Below, one piece after another: positions 36,530-45,126 of a stretch of DNA of 64,000 nt. Source of the stretch: Gammaproteobacteria bacterium (lineage in GTDB: Bacteria; Pseudomonadota; Gammaproteobacteria; Enterobacterales; Alteromonadaceae); NCBI GenBank assembly GCA_018826295.1, contig JAHJZX010000017.1, forward strand, positions 86,520 through 150,519. The letters are read 5' to 3'. Each line of letters begins with the position of its first letter. Position 1 is the first letter of the stretch. The translations under genes were made by a program, and so were the position numbers. The notes under the pieces were generated by a model, which saw nothing but the letters and a program-made list of their open reading frames with translations, searched no databases and had not been told where the DNA came from.

Positions 36530-37273
36530 ATGACAAAAGCTAAACTTATTTTTATAGGCGTTACCGGTTATGTGCTGTTCAGCTTAATACTGATGCCAGC
36601 CAGCTGGCTGATCAAGATGTTGCCAATGCCGGCAGAGCTGAAATTGGGCCGGATATCCGGCACAGTGTGGCAGGGTGAGGTGAGTGCGGTGCACTATGAT
36701 AGCTTAGCGTTTGACCGCCTGAGTTGGTCACTGAACGGATGGGCACTCTTTAGCGGCAAGGTGCAATTGGCGCTGCAAAGTGGCAGCCTGCAAAACCCGG
36801 CGTTACCCTATATTAAAGGCGATGTCAGCTATGGTTTTACCGGCGCAGCGCTGAGAGATACCATGTTAACCCTGCCGGTTAGCCAACTGCTGCCGATGCT
36901 ATCCTTGCCAATGCCGGTAGACGCCAGCGGTACCCTGGTACTGGATGTCAGTGCTTATCAGCAGGGACAACCACGATGCCGTGCGCTAAATGGCAGCGCC
37001 AGCTGGCAAGAGGCACGGTTGCAAACGCCAACCGGTAGTTGGCTTGATCTGCAAAACCTGTTTGGTACTTTAAGTTGCGATAATGGCACAGCAGTGCTCA
37101 GTACCGATGGTGAAAACGTGCTGGGGCTGGAGATTAAAGCGGTGGCCAATGCTGAGCAATTACTGGTAAATGGCACGTTAAAGCCATCGGCTAGTATGCC
37201 GCAGGAAGTACATCAGGCCATGCAATTTCTTGGCAAGCCCGATGCGCAAGGCCGTTATCCTATTCGGTTTTAA
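36530..37273 (+). CDS. gspN: Type II secretion protein GspN
   Basis: A 247-residue protein with one N-terminal transmembrane helix (about 7-27) and a periplasmic domain with repeated short strands, such as GRISGTVWQGEV. GspN is present in only some type II systems and its role is not settled. It closes the operon and overlaps the 3' end of convergent yrfG by 14 bases. No gspO, gspS, gspA or gspB follows. Confidence 0.88.
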   Translation: MTKAKLIFIGVTGYVLFSLILMPASWLIKMLPMPAELKLGRISGTVWQGEVSAVHYDSLAFDRLSWSLNGWALFSGKVQLALQSGSLQNPALPYIKGDVSYGFTGAALRDTMLTLPVSQLLPMLSLPMPVDASGTLVLDVSAYQQGQPRCRALNGSASWQEARLQTPTGSWLDLQNLFGTLSCDNGTAVLSTDGENVLGLEIKAVANAEQLLVNGTLKPSASMPQEVHQAMQFLGKPDAQGRYPIRF

Positions 37274-37946
37274 TCTGACAAGCATAATTGCGGATATCAT
37301 CCAGCAATACGCTGTAATCAGTAATCGCCGGATACTCAGTGATCTGCCGGCTTAATTGCTGGCTGTCGGGGTTGGCAACTGCCAGCAGGTGTTTAATGCC
37401 GTAATCCTGCGCGGCTTTTAAAATCGGCAGGCTGTCATCGACAAACAAAGTGCGCTCGGGATCAAAGCCGAGCCGCTGCTGCAACTTTTGCCACAGTGCC
37501 CAGTTTTCTTTCGTTACACCAAATTCATGCGTTGAAATCAGCGTATCAATGTAATTGGCCAGCTCTGTACGCTCTATTTTTAATGATAAGCTGTCCGGGT
37601 GGGCATTGGTTACCAGCACTATGTTACGGCCGCTGTGTTTTAACGCGGTCAGAAAATCCGGTACATCGGCGCGCATGGCAATTTTATGCATCACTTCACG
37701 TTTTAACTCGGTGATGGGGAGCTGCAGGCGTTTGCCCCAGTAATCCAGGCAATACCATTCCAGTTTGCCGGTAAGTTCAGCATATTCAGCTTTAAGTTGC
37801 GCTTCGGCGTCTGCGACACTGATGCCGCTGATTTGCGCCCAGCGCACAGGTAAATGCTGCAACCAGAAATAATTATCAAAATGCAGGTCGAGCAGGGTGC
37901 CGTCCATGTCCAGTAACACGGTATCAATTTGTGCCCAGTTCAGCAT
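37260..37946 (-). CDS. yrfG: GMP/IMP nucleotidase YrfG (HAD family)
   Basis: A haloacid-dehalogenase-type phosphatase; E. coli YrfG hydrolyses purine nucleotides. The 228-residue protein has HAD motif I DMDGTLLDLHFDN (about 13-25), motif II VTNAH (about 110-114), the motif III lysine region (GVTKENWALW) and motif IV FVDDSLPILKAA (about 170-181). The first 20 residues and the helical cap match the YrfG subfamily. In E. coli it sits with hslR, hslO and nudE; here the gsp operon separates it from hslR. Confidence 0.92.
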   Translation of the reverse strand: MLNWAQIDTVLLDMDGTLLDLHFDNYFWLQHLPVRWAQISGISVADAEAQLKAEYAELTGKLEWYCLDYWGKRLQLPITELKREVMHKIAMRADVPDFLTALKHSGRNIVLVTNAHPDSLSLKIERTELANYIDTLISTHEFGVTKENWALWQKLQQRLGFDPERTLFVDDSLPILKAAQDYGIKHLLAVANPDSQQLSRQITEYPAITDYSVLLDDIRNYACQIKTE

Positions 37947-38004
37947 AGGTTTTTCCCGCTAATCGTTTTATAGTAAGGCCTTGGATTGTACCAGAGGTAG
38001 CAGC

Positions 38005-38604
38005 ATGACGCAGCGGCATGATGATCAACAGCCCGGCAAACAAAAGCCACAAATCCTCAGTAGTGAAGTTGTTGCTAAAAGCCGTCTGTTTAAAATAGAA
38101 CAGCTGCAACTGCAGTTTAGCAATGGCGAGCAGCGTACCTATGAGCGGATGCGCGGCAGTGGCCGTGGCGCGGTGATGATCATTGCCTGTCCGGATGCTG
38201 AACATTTTTATCTGATCCGTGAATATTGCGCAGGCACGCACGATTATCAGCTCGGTTTTCCTAAAGGTTTGATTGATCCGGGCGAAGATATTGTTACAGC
38301 CGCCAATCGCGAGCTAAAAGAAGAGATAGGTTTTGGTGCTGCCCGCTTTGTGCAGCTGAAGTCACTGGCATTAGCTCCCGGCTATTTTAATGCTACAATG
38401 CATATAGTGTTGGCCTTTGATTTATATCAACAAAGGCTTGAGGGTGACGAGCCGGAACCACTGGAACTGGTACGCTGGTCACGGCAACACAGCGCAGCCT
38501 TACTGCAACAAGCTGATTTTACCGAAGCGCGTAGTGTGGCGGCATTACTACTGGCACAGCAATATTTGGAAGCGAACCCGGATGTTTTTGAGCAAACTGC
38601 TTGA
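38005..38604 (+). CDS. nudE: ADP compounds hydrolase NudE
   Basis: NudE is a Nudix hydrolase acting on ADP-ribose, Ap3A and NADH. In the 199-residue protein the Nudix box is complete: G in GLIDPGEDIVTAANRELKEE, with REL, EE and the following G in place. The segment RGAVMIIACPDAEHFYLIREY precedes it. The ATG at 38005 has AGAGG eight bases upstream. It is divergent from yrfG and overlaps cysQ by 23 bases, so the two are co-transcribed. Confidence 0.93.
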   Translation: MTQRHDDQQPGKQKPQILSSEVVAKSRLFKIEQLQLQFSNGEQRTYERMRGSGRGAVMIIACPDAEHFYLIREYCAGTHDYQLGFPKGLIDPGEDIVTAANRELKEEIGFGAARFVQLKSLALAPGYFNATMHIVLAFDLYQQRLEGDEPEPLELVRWSRQHSAALLQQADFTEARSVAALLLAQQYLEANPDVFEQTA

Positions 38605-39412
38605 GCCTGTCAAAGCTGCAGCCCGTGAGGCCGGAGCAACCCTATGGCAAATGTATCAAAGCGGTGACTTTCAACAGCAGCAAAAAGCGGACCAAAGTCC
38701 GGTAACCACAGCCGATCTGGCCGCCAACCGTATTATTCTTAACTGCTTATCAGAACTGACACCGGATATTCCGGTTATCTCAGAAGAGTCTTATCTGGTG
38801 CCGCTGGCGCAGCGGCAAGACTGGCCGCGTTACTGGCTAATAGACCCTATGGACGGCACTCAGGAATTTGTTGCCCGCAGTGGCGACTTTGCCGTCAGCA
38901 TTGCGCTGGTAGAGCGCGGCTGGCCGGCTCTGGGCGTTATTTACTGGCCAAAAGAAGATGTGTTGTATTATGCCACCCGCGGCCATGGTGCTTTTAAGCA
39001 ACAGCGTAACCTGATTAACCGTATTAAAGTCAATCAGCATCAGGCCGGTACCCGCTTAAAAATTGCTATCAGCCGCCGCCAGCCGCTGCAACCCATTATT
39101 GATTTACTGCAAACAGAACAAGCGGCAGACTACATAGCTCTGGGGAGTTGTTCACTGAAAAGCTGTTTAGTCGCCGAAGGCAAAGCCGATTGTTATCTAA
39201 GATTAGGACCGACTGGCGAATGGGATACCGGGGCTGTGCATGTTATTGTTGAGGAAGCCGGTGGTAAAATTCTCGACAGCGAATTTATGCCGCTTAGCTA
39301 TAATCAGCGCGATACGCTGGCGAACCCTGATTTTATTGTCATAGGCCAAACCAGCCTGGCCTGGCCTGAGCTGATAAAGGCCCGCCGTACCGAGCGGCAA
39401 CTAACAACTTAA
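38582..39412 (+). CDS. cysQ: 3'(2'),5'-bisphosphate nucleotidase CysQ
   Basis: CysQ hydrolyses 3'-phosphoadenosine 5'-phosphate, a by-product of sulfate assimilation. The 276-residue inositol-monophosphatase-fold protein has the metal sites ISEES (about 60-64), DPMDGTQEF (about 84-92) and GEWDTGAVH (about 213-221). The ATG at 38582 lies inside the end of nudE; the frame stays open further upstream but only as a shadow of nudE. The nudE-cysQ pairing is common in gammaproteobacteria. Confidence 0.93.
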   Translation: MFLSKLLEPVKAAAREAGATLWQMYQSGDFQQQQKADQSPVTTADLAANRIILNCLSELTPDIPVISEESYLVPLAQRQDWPRYWLIDPMDGTQEFVARSGDFAVSIALVERGWPALGVIYWPKEDVLYYATRGHGAFKQQRNLINRIKVNQHQAGTRLKIAISRRQPLQPIIDLLQTEQAADYIALGSCSLKSCLVAEGKADCYLRLGPTGEWDTGAVHVIVEEAGGKILDSEFMPLSYNQRDTLANPDFIVIGQTSLAWPELIKARRTERQLTT

Positions 39413-39643
39413 GCCTGAAAACTTTCATAACTAACTACAAAAACTGCATAGCTTTGCCAGATGCCAGTGCTGGCGCGGTTTTAAGCCAAATCTAACTGTC
39501 TGCTAACTATCTTTTGGCCGGAAAAAACGCTATTATGGCGCCGGGTTTTTGCACGAAAAACATGAAACTGTGACAAAAACACCAATAAATTTAAGTCCGC
39601 CAGAGACTGCACCCTTACCTACAGTACCCTTAGGAGTTACATC

Positions 39644-41245
39644 ATGTCCGAACTGGATCTGGGCCAATACGGCATCACAGATGTCACGGAAATCGTTTAT
39701 AACCCTTCGTATGATCTGTTGTTTGCGGAAGAAACCCGCGCAGATTTACACGGTTATGAACAAGGCAAACTGACCAAACTGGGCGCGGTTTCAGTCGATA
39801 CCGGTATCTTTACTGGCCGCTCACCAAAAGATAAATACATTGTTCGTGACGACAGCACCCGTGACACCGTTTGGTGGTCAGATCAGGGTAAAAATGACAA
39901 TAAAGCCATTACGCCAGCTGTCTGGGCTGATTTAAAAGCATTGGTAACCACACAGTTATCTGGCAAACGCTTATTTGTTGTCGACACCTATTGTGGCGCC
40001 AACGCCGATACCCGGCTGGCAGTGCGCTTTATCACTGAAGTGGCCTGGCAGGCACACTTTGTGAAAAACATGTTTATTCGCCCGACAGATGAAGAGCTGA
40101 AAAGCTACAAGCCTGATTTTATCGTGATGAATGGCGCTAAATGCACTAACCCGAACTGGCAGCAACACGGCTTAAACTCGGAAAACTTTGTCGCCTTTAA
40201 CCTGACCGAGCGTATTCAGCTGATTGGCGGTACCTGGTATGGTGGTGAGATGAAAAAAGGTATGTTCTCCATGATGAACTACTTTTTACCCTTACAGGGC
40301 ATCGCCTCTATGCACTGCTCTGCCAACGTCGGCAAAGACGGCGATGTGGCGGTATTCTTTGGTCTGTCAGGCACCGGTAAAACCACCTTGTCTACCGATC
40401 CGAAACGTCAGCTGATTGGTGATGATGAACACGGCTGGGATGATGATGGCGTGTTTAACTTCGAAGGCGGCTGCTACGCCAAAACCATCAATCTGTCTAA
40501 AGACAACGAGCCGGATATTTACAACGCTATTCGCCGCGATGCGTTGCTGGAAAACGTTACCGTACTGGCAGATGGCGAAATCGATTTTAACGATGGCTCC
40601 AGAACTGAAAACACCCGGGTGTCTTACCCGATTTATCATATCGATAATATCGTTACGCCAATCTCTAAAGCCGGTCATGCAAAAAAGGTTATCTTTTTAA
40701 CTGCTGATGCTTTTGGTGTATTGCCGCCGGTGTCTAAACTGACCAAAGATCAGGCGAAGTATCACTTTTTGTCTGGCTTTACTGCTAAGTTGGCGGGTAC
40801 AGAGCGCGGTATTACCGAGCCGACACCGACCTTCTCCAGCTGTTTTGGCGCTGCGTTTTTAAGTTTGCATCCAACTAAGTATGCCGAAGTGTTAGGCAAA
40901 CGCATGGCTGCATCGGGTGCAGAAGCTTACCTGGTTAACACCGGCTGGAATGGCACCGGCAAGCGTATTTCAATTAAAGCCACCCGCGCTATTATTGATG
41001 CCATTTTAGATGGCAGTATTGAAAACGCTGAGTTTGTGCAGCTGCCGTACTTTAATCTGGCTATGCCATCTGCATTGCAAGGCGTTGACGATGTGTCAAT
41101 GCTGGACCCACGCAATACTTATGCTAACGCAGGTGACTGGGAGCTTAAAGCGAAAGATTTAGCGCAACGCTTTGTCGATAACTTTGTTAAGTTTACCGAT
41201 AACGACGAAGGTAAGGCGTTAGTGGCAGCTGGCCCGCAGTTATAA
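39644..41245 (+). CDS. pckA: Phosphoenolpyruvate carboxykinase (ATP)
   Basis: PckA converts oxaloacetate and ATP to phosphoenolpyruvate and is the key gluconeogenic step when cells grow on organic acids or amino acids. The 533-residue protein has [13 protein letters not shown] (substrate site, about 58-70), the kinase P-loop GLSGTGKTT (about 240-248), the metal site [21 protein letters not shown] and [23 protein letters not shown] lies nine bases before the ATG. A terminator follows directly. The E. coli neighbour hslO is 14 kb upstream here. Confidence 0.97.
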   Translation: MSELDLGQYGITDVTEIVYNPSYDLLFAEETRADLHGYEQGKLTKLGAVSVDTGIFTGRSPKDKYIVRDDSTRDTVWWSDQGKNDNKAITPAVWADLKALVTTQLSGKRLFVVDTYCGANADTRLAVRFITEVAWQAHFVKNMFIRPTDEELKSYKPDFIVMNGAKCTNPNWQQHGLNSENFVAFNLTERIQLIGGTWYGGEMKKGMFSMMNYFLPLQGIASMHCSANVGKDGDVAVFFGLSGTGKTTLSTDPKRQLIGDDEHGWDDDGVFNFEGGCYAKTINLSKDNEPDIYNAIRRDALLENVTVLADGEIDFNDGSRTENTRVSYPIYHIDNIVTPISKAGHAKKVIFLTADAFGVLPPVSKLTKDQAKYHFLSGFTAKLAGTERGITEPTPTFSSCFGAAFLSLHPTKYAEVLGKRMAASGAEAYLVNTGWNGTGKRISIKATRAIIDAILDGSIENAEFVQLPYFNLAMPSALQGVDDVSMLDPRNTYANAGDWELKAKDLAQRFVDNFVKFTDNDEGKALVAAGPQL

Positions 41246-41263
41246 AATAGGTTTTTAGCAAAA

Positions 41264-41287
41264 AAGGTCGCTTAGGCGGCCTTTTTT
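41264..41287 (+). terminator. Rho-independent terminator of pckA
   Basis: AAGGTCGC (41264-41271) pairs with GCGGCCTT (41276-41283) through one G-T wobble, with a 4-base loop and six T. Confidence 0.85.
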
Positions 41288-41360
41288 AATGGCGGTAACA
41301 ATTTCAGCTGCGAAGGGCGAAAAAAAACAAACAGTGCTGGCAGCCTAGACTGCAACAGGC

Positions 41361-41388
41361 TAAAGTTAAACAAGTTTTGTCCGGATCT
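41361..41388 (+). promoter_or_regulatory. Possible FliA (sigma-28) promoter of the chemoreceptor gene
   Basis: TAAAGTTA (41361-41368) matches seven of eight bases of the sigma-28 -35 element. After 12 bases, CCGGATCT is only a half match to GCCGATAA. Chemoreceptor genes are often in the FliA regulon, which is the reason to list it; the -10 is weak. Confidence 0.35.
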
Positions 41389-41447
41389 ATCGGCACTGGC
41401 AGTTACTCCAGCTGCTTCAGAGCCCTAACGAGCAACAGAGGAAACTA

Positions 41448-43067
41448 ATGCTAAGAACTATAACCATACAAAAACGCTTGCTGACCGCTTTTGGTGTTTT
41501 GGCTTTATTGCTGGCGATAACCGGTATTTTTAGCCTGCAGAGCATCTCTAAAGTGCGAGCACAGGCTGATATTGTCGAGTCTAATCTGTTACCCGCTATC
41601 AGCTATTTAGGTCAGGTTGAATCATTAACTGCCGAGACCCGGGCCATGACGCTACGGCTGCTTTTGGCGATCGATATTACGCAAGAGGGTAAAACCTTTG
41701 AGCGTATCGATGCACTAAACAAAGAGAAAAGTGCAGTAAGCAAACAATACGAAGCCACTATTGTTTTGGCCGAAGAGCGCACTTTATATAAAACATTTGC
41801 TGATGTTGATGCTGAGTACACTGAATTACAGGGCCGGGCACTGGCATTGTTAAAGCAAGAGGAGTTAGGTGCAGCCCAGGATCTGCTGGACAGAATGAAC
41901 CCGCTGGCAGATAAAATGGTAGAGCTGTTAAAGCGATTATCAACAGTTAATCAGCAAGCTGCCGCAGATGCACGTAAAGCGTCGATAGCTACCTATGACA
42001 CGGCAAAATTTACCGTAATAGCGCTAATTATCATCGCTATTGCCATAGCAATGGGCATAGCAATATTGATTTCGCGGAGCGTAAATGCACCGCTGGCACA
42101 GGCTGTGCAGTCCGCCCGCTATATTGCCGATGGCGATTTAACACAATCATTAAGCATTGATGGCAACGATGAATTAACTGAGCTGGCGCAGGCATTAAAA
42201 CAAATGCAGCAAAAGCTGCGTGATGCCATTGGCCATATTGCCAGCTCCAGCAGTCAGCTGGCGTCGGCGGCAGAGCAGCTGAATGTGATAACAGATGAAT
42301 CTGCCAAAGCGCTGCAGTTGCAAAATGATGAAGTACAACAGGCGGCAACTGCCATTACTGAAATGAGCTCAGCGGTAGATGAAGTGGCAGACACCGCACT
42401 TAAGACTTCAGAAGCGTCATCGCAATCGGCTGAGTTAGCCAAAGATGGTGCGAAAAAAGTGCTGCAAACCAGTAATGTCATTGAAAAAATGAACGGCGAT
42501 GTGCAGCACAGCACTAAAGTAATCAGCACTCTGGCTGACAAGGTGTCATCGATTAACCAGGTATTGGAGGTGATCCGCAGCGTGGCCGATCAAACCAACC
42601 TGTTGGCATTAAATGCCGCCATCGAAGCCGCCCGCGCCGGTGAAGCCGGCCGTGGTTTTGCCGTGGTAGCGGATGAGGTACGCAGCCTGGCGCACCGTAC
42701 GCAAACCTCCACCGGCGAAATTGAGCAGATGATCCAGCAGGTGCAAACCTCGGCAAAAGAGGCGGTAAATGCCATGAACCTGATCAGTGGCAATGCTGAC
42801 AATGCCAAGCAGGTCGCTACAGCAGCGGCCGAAGCCTTAACATTGATTGATAAAAACATTATGGAAATTAGCGACCAAAATCATGTTATTGCCGGCGCCG
42901 CTGAAGAGCAGTCTAAAGTTGCCCGCGAAATTGATCGCAACATAGTGACCATTAGTGATTTGGCATCTCAGACGGCAGATGGCTCCAGCCAGACTACTGC
43001 CAGTGCCGGCGAGCTGTCACGGCTGGCCATAGAGCTGAACGCCCTGGTGAGCAAATTTAAGGTGTAG
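41448..43067 (+). CDS. Methyl-accepting chemotaxis protein
   Basis: A 539-residue transmembrane chemoreceptor. TM1 (about 12-32) and TM2 (about 187-208) enclose a periplasmic four-helix-bundle sensor (4HB_MCP type, about 35-185). A HAMP domain (about 208-260) leads to the cytoplasmic signalling coil, whose tip (about 378-415) carries the highly conserved [20 protein letters not shown] and [12 protein letters not shown]. There is no C-terminal NWETF-like CheR-binding pentapeptide. Candidate methylation sites lie in the coil. The ligand is unknown. It is flanked by terminators, so monocistronic. Confidence 0.93.
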   Translation: MLRTITIQKRLLTAFGVLALLLAITGIFSLQSISKVRAQADIVESNLLPAISYLGQVESLTAETRAMTLRLLLAIDITQEGKTFERIDALNKEKSAVSKQYEATIVLAEERTLYKTFADVDAEYTELQGRALALLKQEELGAAQDLLDRMNPLADKMVELLKRLSTVNQQAAADARKASIATYDTAKFTVIALIIIAIAIAMGIAILISRSVNAPLAQAVQSARYIADGDLTQSLSIDGNDELTELAQALKQMQQKLRDAIGHIASSSSQLASAAEQLNVITDESAKALQLQNDEVQQAATAITEMSSAVDEVADTALKTSEASSQSAELAKDGAKKVLQTSNVIEKMNGDVQHSTKVISTLADKVSSINQVLEVIRSVADQTNLLALNAAIEAARAGEAGRGFAVVADEVRSLAHRTQTSTGEIEQMIQQVQTSAKEAVNAMNLISGNADNAKQVATAAAEALTLIDKNIMEISDQNHVIAGAAEEQSKVAREIDRNIVTISDLASQTADGSSQTTASAGELSRLAIELNALVSKFKV

Positions 43068-43102
43068 TTTGTCGCTATCCAGCACAAACTGCCATAAACA
43101 AG

Positions 43103-43127
43103 CCAGAACTTTAGTTCTGGTTTTTTT
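43103..43127 (+). terminator. Rho-independent terminator of the chemoreceptor gene
   Basis: CCAGAAC (43103-43109) pairs with GTTCTGG (43114-43120) across TTTA, followed by seven T. Confidence 0.88.
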
Positions 43128-43244
43128 ATGACTTAACAACTTAGGTAACAAAGTTATCAAAATAATGGTTTTATATGTTTACTTTTGAATTCATTTGAAT
43201 ACACTGATTGGTAAATGAACACGCACAGTGGCAAGGAGCGCGAT

Positions 43245-43748
43245 ATGAGCACGAAAACAGTGCCCTTCAGTGCCAGGATCAGTGTTGAAGATGCTGAGTT
43301 TATCAGTAGCCTGGAATACGATGGCGCTCATACGCCGTCTGATAAGTTAAGGGCATTACTGGCAGAAACCCGGCGCCGGCACCAGGGCTTTACTGATTAT
43401 GGCCAGAACCTGGCACAGATGCAGGAGTGGCTAGGGCAAATAAAACGACAGTTACTGGTGCGGCAGCAGCAGTTAAACCAACACAGTGAGCTGATGATCC
43501 GGTTACTGGATGCACTGCCGGATCTGCTGGCCACATTGCAAACACTGGCGGCCAGTTGCAGCAGCTTAAATAGCCGTGAACTGCAACATACTGAGCAGCA
43601 GGTGCTGTTAAAGCTATGCCGCTTAAACGAGCTATTGCTGCCACTTGCACTTACTGCCGACGCTGACAGTGTGCTGCAGCAAGGTGTGTTTGGCCTGGCC
43701 AAACTGATCCACCAACACAAATTGGCAATACAAGGAGAACCGCAATGA
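43245..43748 (+). CDS. Unknown protein, possibly ribbon-helix-helix, first in the PspA-YqiJ-YqiK operon
   Basis: A 167-residue protein I do not recognise. The first 45 residues (KTVPFSARISVEDAEFI, then PSDKLRALLAETRR) fit a strand-helix-helix pattern such as a CopG/Arc DNA-binding fold. The rest is helical and Gln/Leu-rich, ending with LQQGVFGLAKLIHQHKL, likely a coiled coil. The ATG at 43245 has AAGGAG eight bases upstream, preferred over 43215. Its stop overlaps the PspA gene (ATGA), so they are translationally coupled. A role as autoregulator or PspA partner is inference from position. Upstream, TTGAAT occurs twice (within 43180-43201), a possible operator. Confidence 0.6.
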   Translation: MSTKTVPFSARISVEDAEFISSLEYDGAHTPSDKLRALLAETRRRHQGFTDYGQNLAQMQEWLGQIKRQLLVRQQQLNQHSELMIRLLDALPDLLATLQTLAASCSSLNSRELQHTEQQVLLKLCRLNELLLPLALTADADSVLQQGVFGLAKLIHQHKLAIQGEPQ

Positions 43749-44413
43749 GTGAAAGTATAACCCGCCGCGTCGCGCGTCTGGTCAGTGGCAGCGTTAATGC
43801 ACTGGTGGATGCCGTGGAAAACAGCGCACCGGAAACGGTAATGGAACAAGCCATTCGGGAACTGGACAGCGCTATTGCTGACACCCGCACTGAGCTTGGC
43901 CAGCAGGTGGCACAAAAGCATTTAGCCAGCAAGAAGCTGATGGAAGAAAACAGCCGCTACGAAGCACTGGCCAGCCAGTTAGAGGTAGCAGTAGCCAATG
44001 GCCGTGATGATTTAGCTGAAGCCGGTATTGCCGAACAAATGGATATTGAAGCACGCATACCTGTATTGGAAGCGGCAATCACGGATGGCACGGCGCGCGA
44101 AAAAGAACTGGAAGGCTTTGTGCAGGCACTGCAGGCGAAAAAACGCGAAATGCAGGCGGAATTACGCGCCTTTGTGCAGGCACAACAGGCAACGTCTCAG
44201 GCGGCAGCAACGGTGACGCAGCGCGGTGACACGGCAGCAGACAAAGCCGGACGGGCCACTGATGCTTTTGGCCGGGTGCTGGAAAAAGCCTCGGGTATGG
44301 CAGCGCGGGATACCAATCTGGGTAACGCCGGCAAACTGGCTGAACTGGAAGATCTTGCCCGGAAGAATCGCGTTGCAGAGCGTTTGGCGGCATTAAAAGC
44401 CGGTAAAGCCTAA
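43745..44413 (+). CDS. PspA/IM30 family protein
   Basis: Proteins of this family bind stressed inner membrane and form ESCRT-III-like polymers. The 222-residue product (same length as E. coli PspA) is helical throughout, opening with an amphipathic helix (SITRRVARLVSGSVNALVD), then a coiled hairpin (about 30-150). A linker of Ala/Gly/Thr (about 150-175) and the segment GNAGKLAELEDLARKNRVAERLAALK follow. The operon with YqiJ and the flotillin YqiK differs from the classic pspABC locus, and there is no PspF regulator or PspBC nearby. Confidence 0.85.
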   Translation: MSESITRRVARLVSGSVNALVDAVENSAPETVMEQAIRELDSAIADTRTELGQQVAQKHLASKKLMEENSRYEALASQLEVAVANGRDDLAEAGIAEQMDIEARIPVLEAAITDGTAREKELEGFVQALQAKKREMQAELRAFVQAQQATSQAAATVTQRGDTAADKAGRATDAFGRVLEKASGMAARDTNLGNAGKLAELEDLARKNRVAERLAALKAGKA

Positions 44414-45084
44414 TGCTAAGCCTGATGCTGGCCAGTGAAAATATGGCCTTTAGCATAGCGCTGGTGTTAATGCTGATGATAGCGCTGCTTGAAGGCATCG
44501 CTGCCTTATTTGGTGCCGGCGTATCGTCGGCACTGGATAGCTTATTACCCGAGTCGGATATCAGCCCGCATGCAGAAGTCGGCCAGATTGACACAGATAC
44601 CGCACTTAGCCGTTTTCTCGGTTGGCTGCGCATTGGTGAAGTGCCGCTGTTGATGCTGCTGGTGGTATTTTTACTCAGCTTTGGCCTGCTGGGTTTGTTA
44701 TTACAAGGCATGCTGCACAGTATGCTGGGGCTGTTAGCACCGGGCTGGCTGGCAGTGCCTGTGGTTTTGGCGCTTAGCCTGCCGTTAGTCAGGCTGGGTG
44801 GCGGCGTGCTGCAAGCCATCATGCCGCGTGACGAAACCAGCGCCGTGAGCGAAGACAGCCTGATCGGCCGTATTGCGGTAATCACGCTGGGTACCGCCCG
44901 GATGGGTTACCCGGCCGAGGCAAAAGTGCGCGACCAATATGGTTACAGCCACTATGTGCAACTGGAGCCGGACAATGCCGCCGACGAGTTTAACCAGGGC
45001 AACGAAGTGTTATTGTTATCGCGCCAGGGCGCGGTATACAAAGCGATATTAAACCCCAACCCGCATTTGTCAGAGCAGCGTTAA
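44413..45084 (+). CDS. yqiJ: YqiJ-like inner-membrane protein with OB-fold domain
   Basis: A 223-residue membrane protein. Helices are seen at about 10-35, 72-98 and 110-128, followed by an NfeD-like OB domain (about 145-215) with LIGRIAVITLGTARMGYPAEAKV and HYVQLEPD. The N-terminal FSIALVLMLMIALLEGIAALFGAGVSSALDSLL segment aligns with E. coli YqiJ from memory. YqiJ/NfeD proteins pair with flotillins. The ATG lies on the pspA stop codon (TAATG). Confidence 0.87.
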   Translation: MLSLMLASENMAFSIALVLMLMIALLEGIAALFGAGVSSALDSLLPESDISPHAEVGQIDTDTALSRFLGWLRIGEVPLLMLLVVFLLSFGLLGLLLQGMLHSMLGLLAPGWLAVPVVLALSLPLVRLGGGVLQAIMPRDETSAVSEDSLIGRIAVITLGTARMGYPAEAKVRDQYGYSHYVQLEPDNAADEFNQGNEVLLLSRQGAVYKAILNPNPHLSEQR

Positions 45085-45126
45085 GCGTCTGCCACAACGG
45101 AAAGTTTTTTAAATAAGGAGCAGTAA

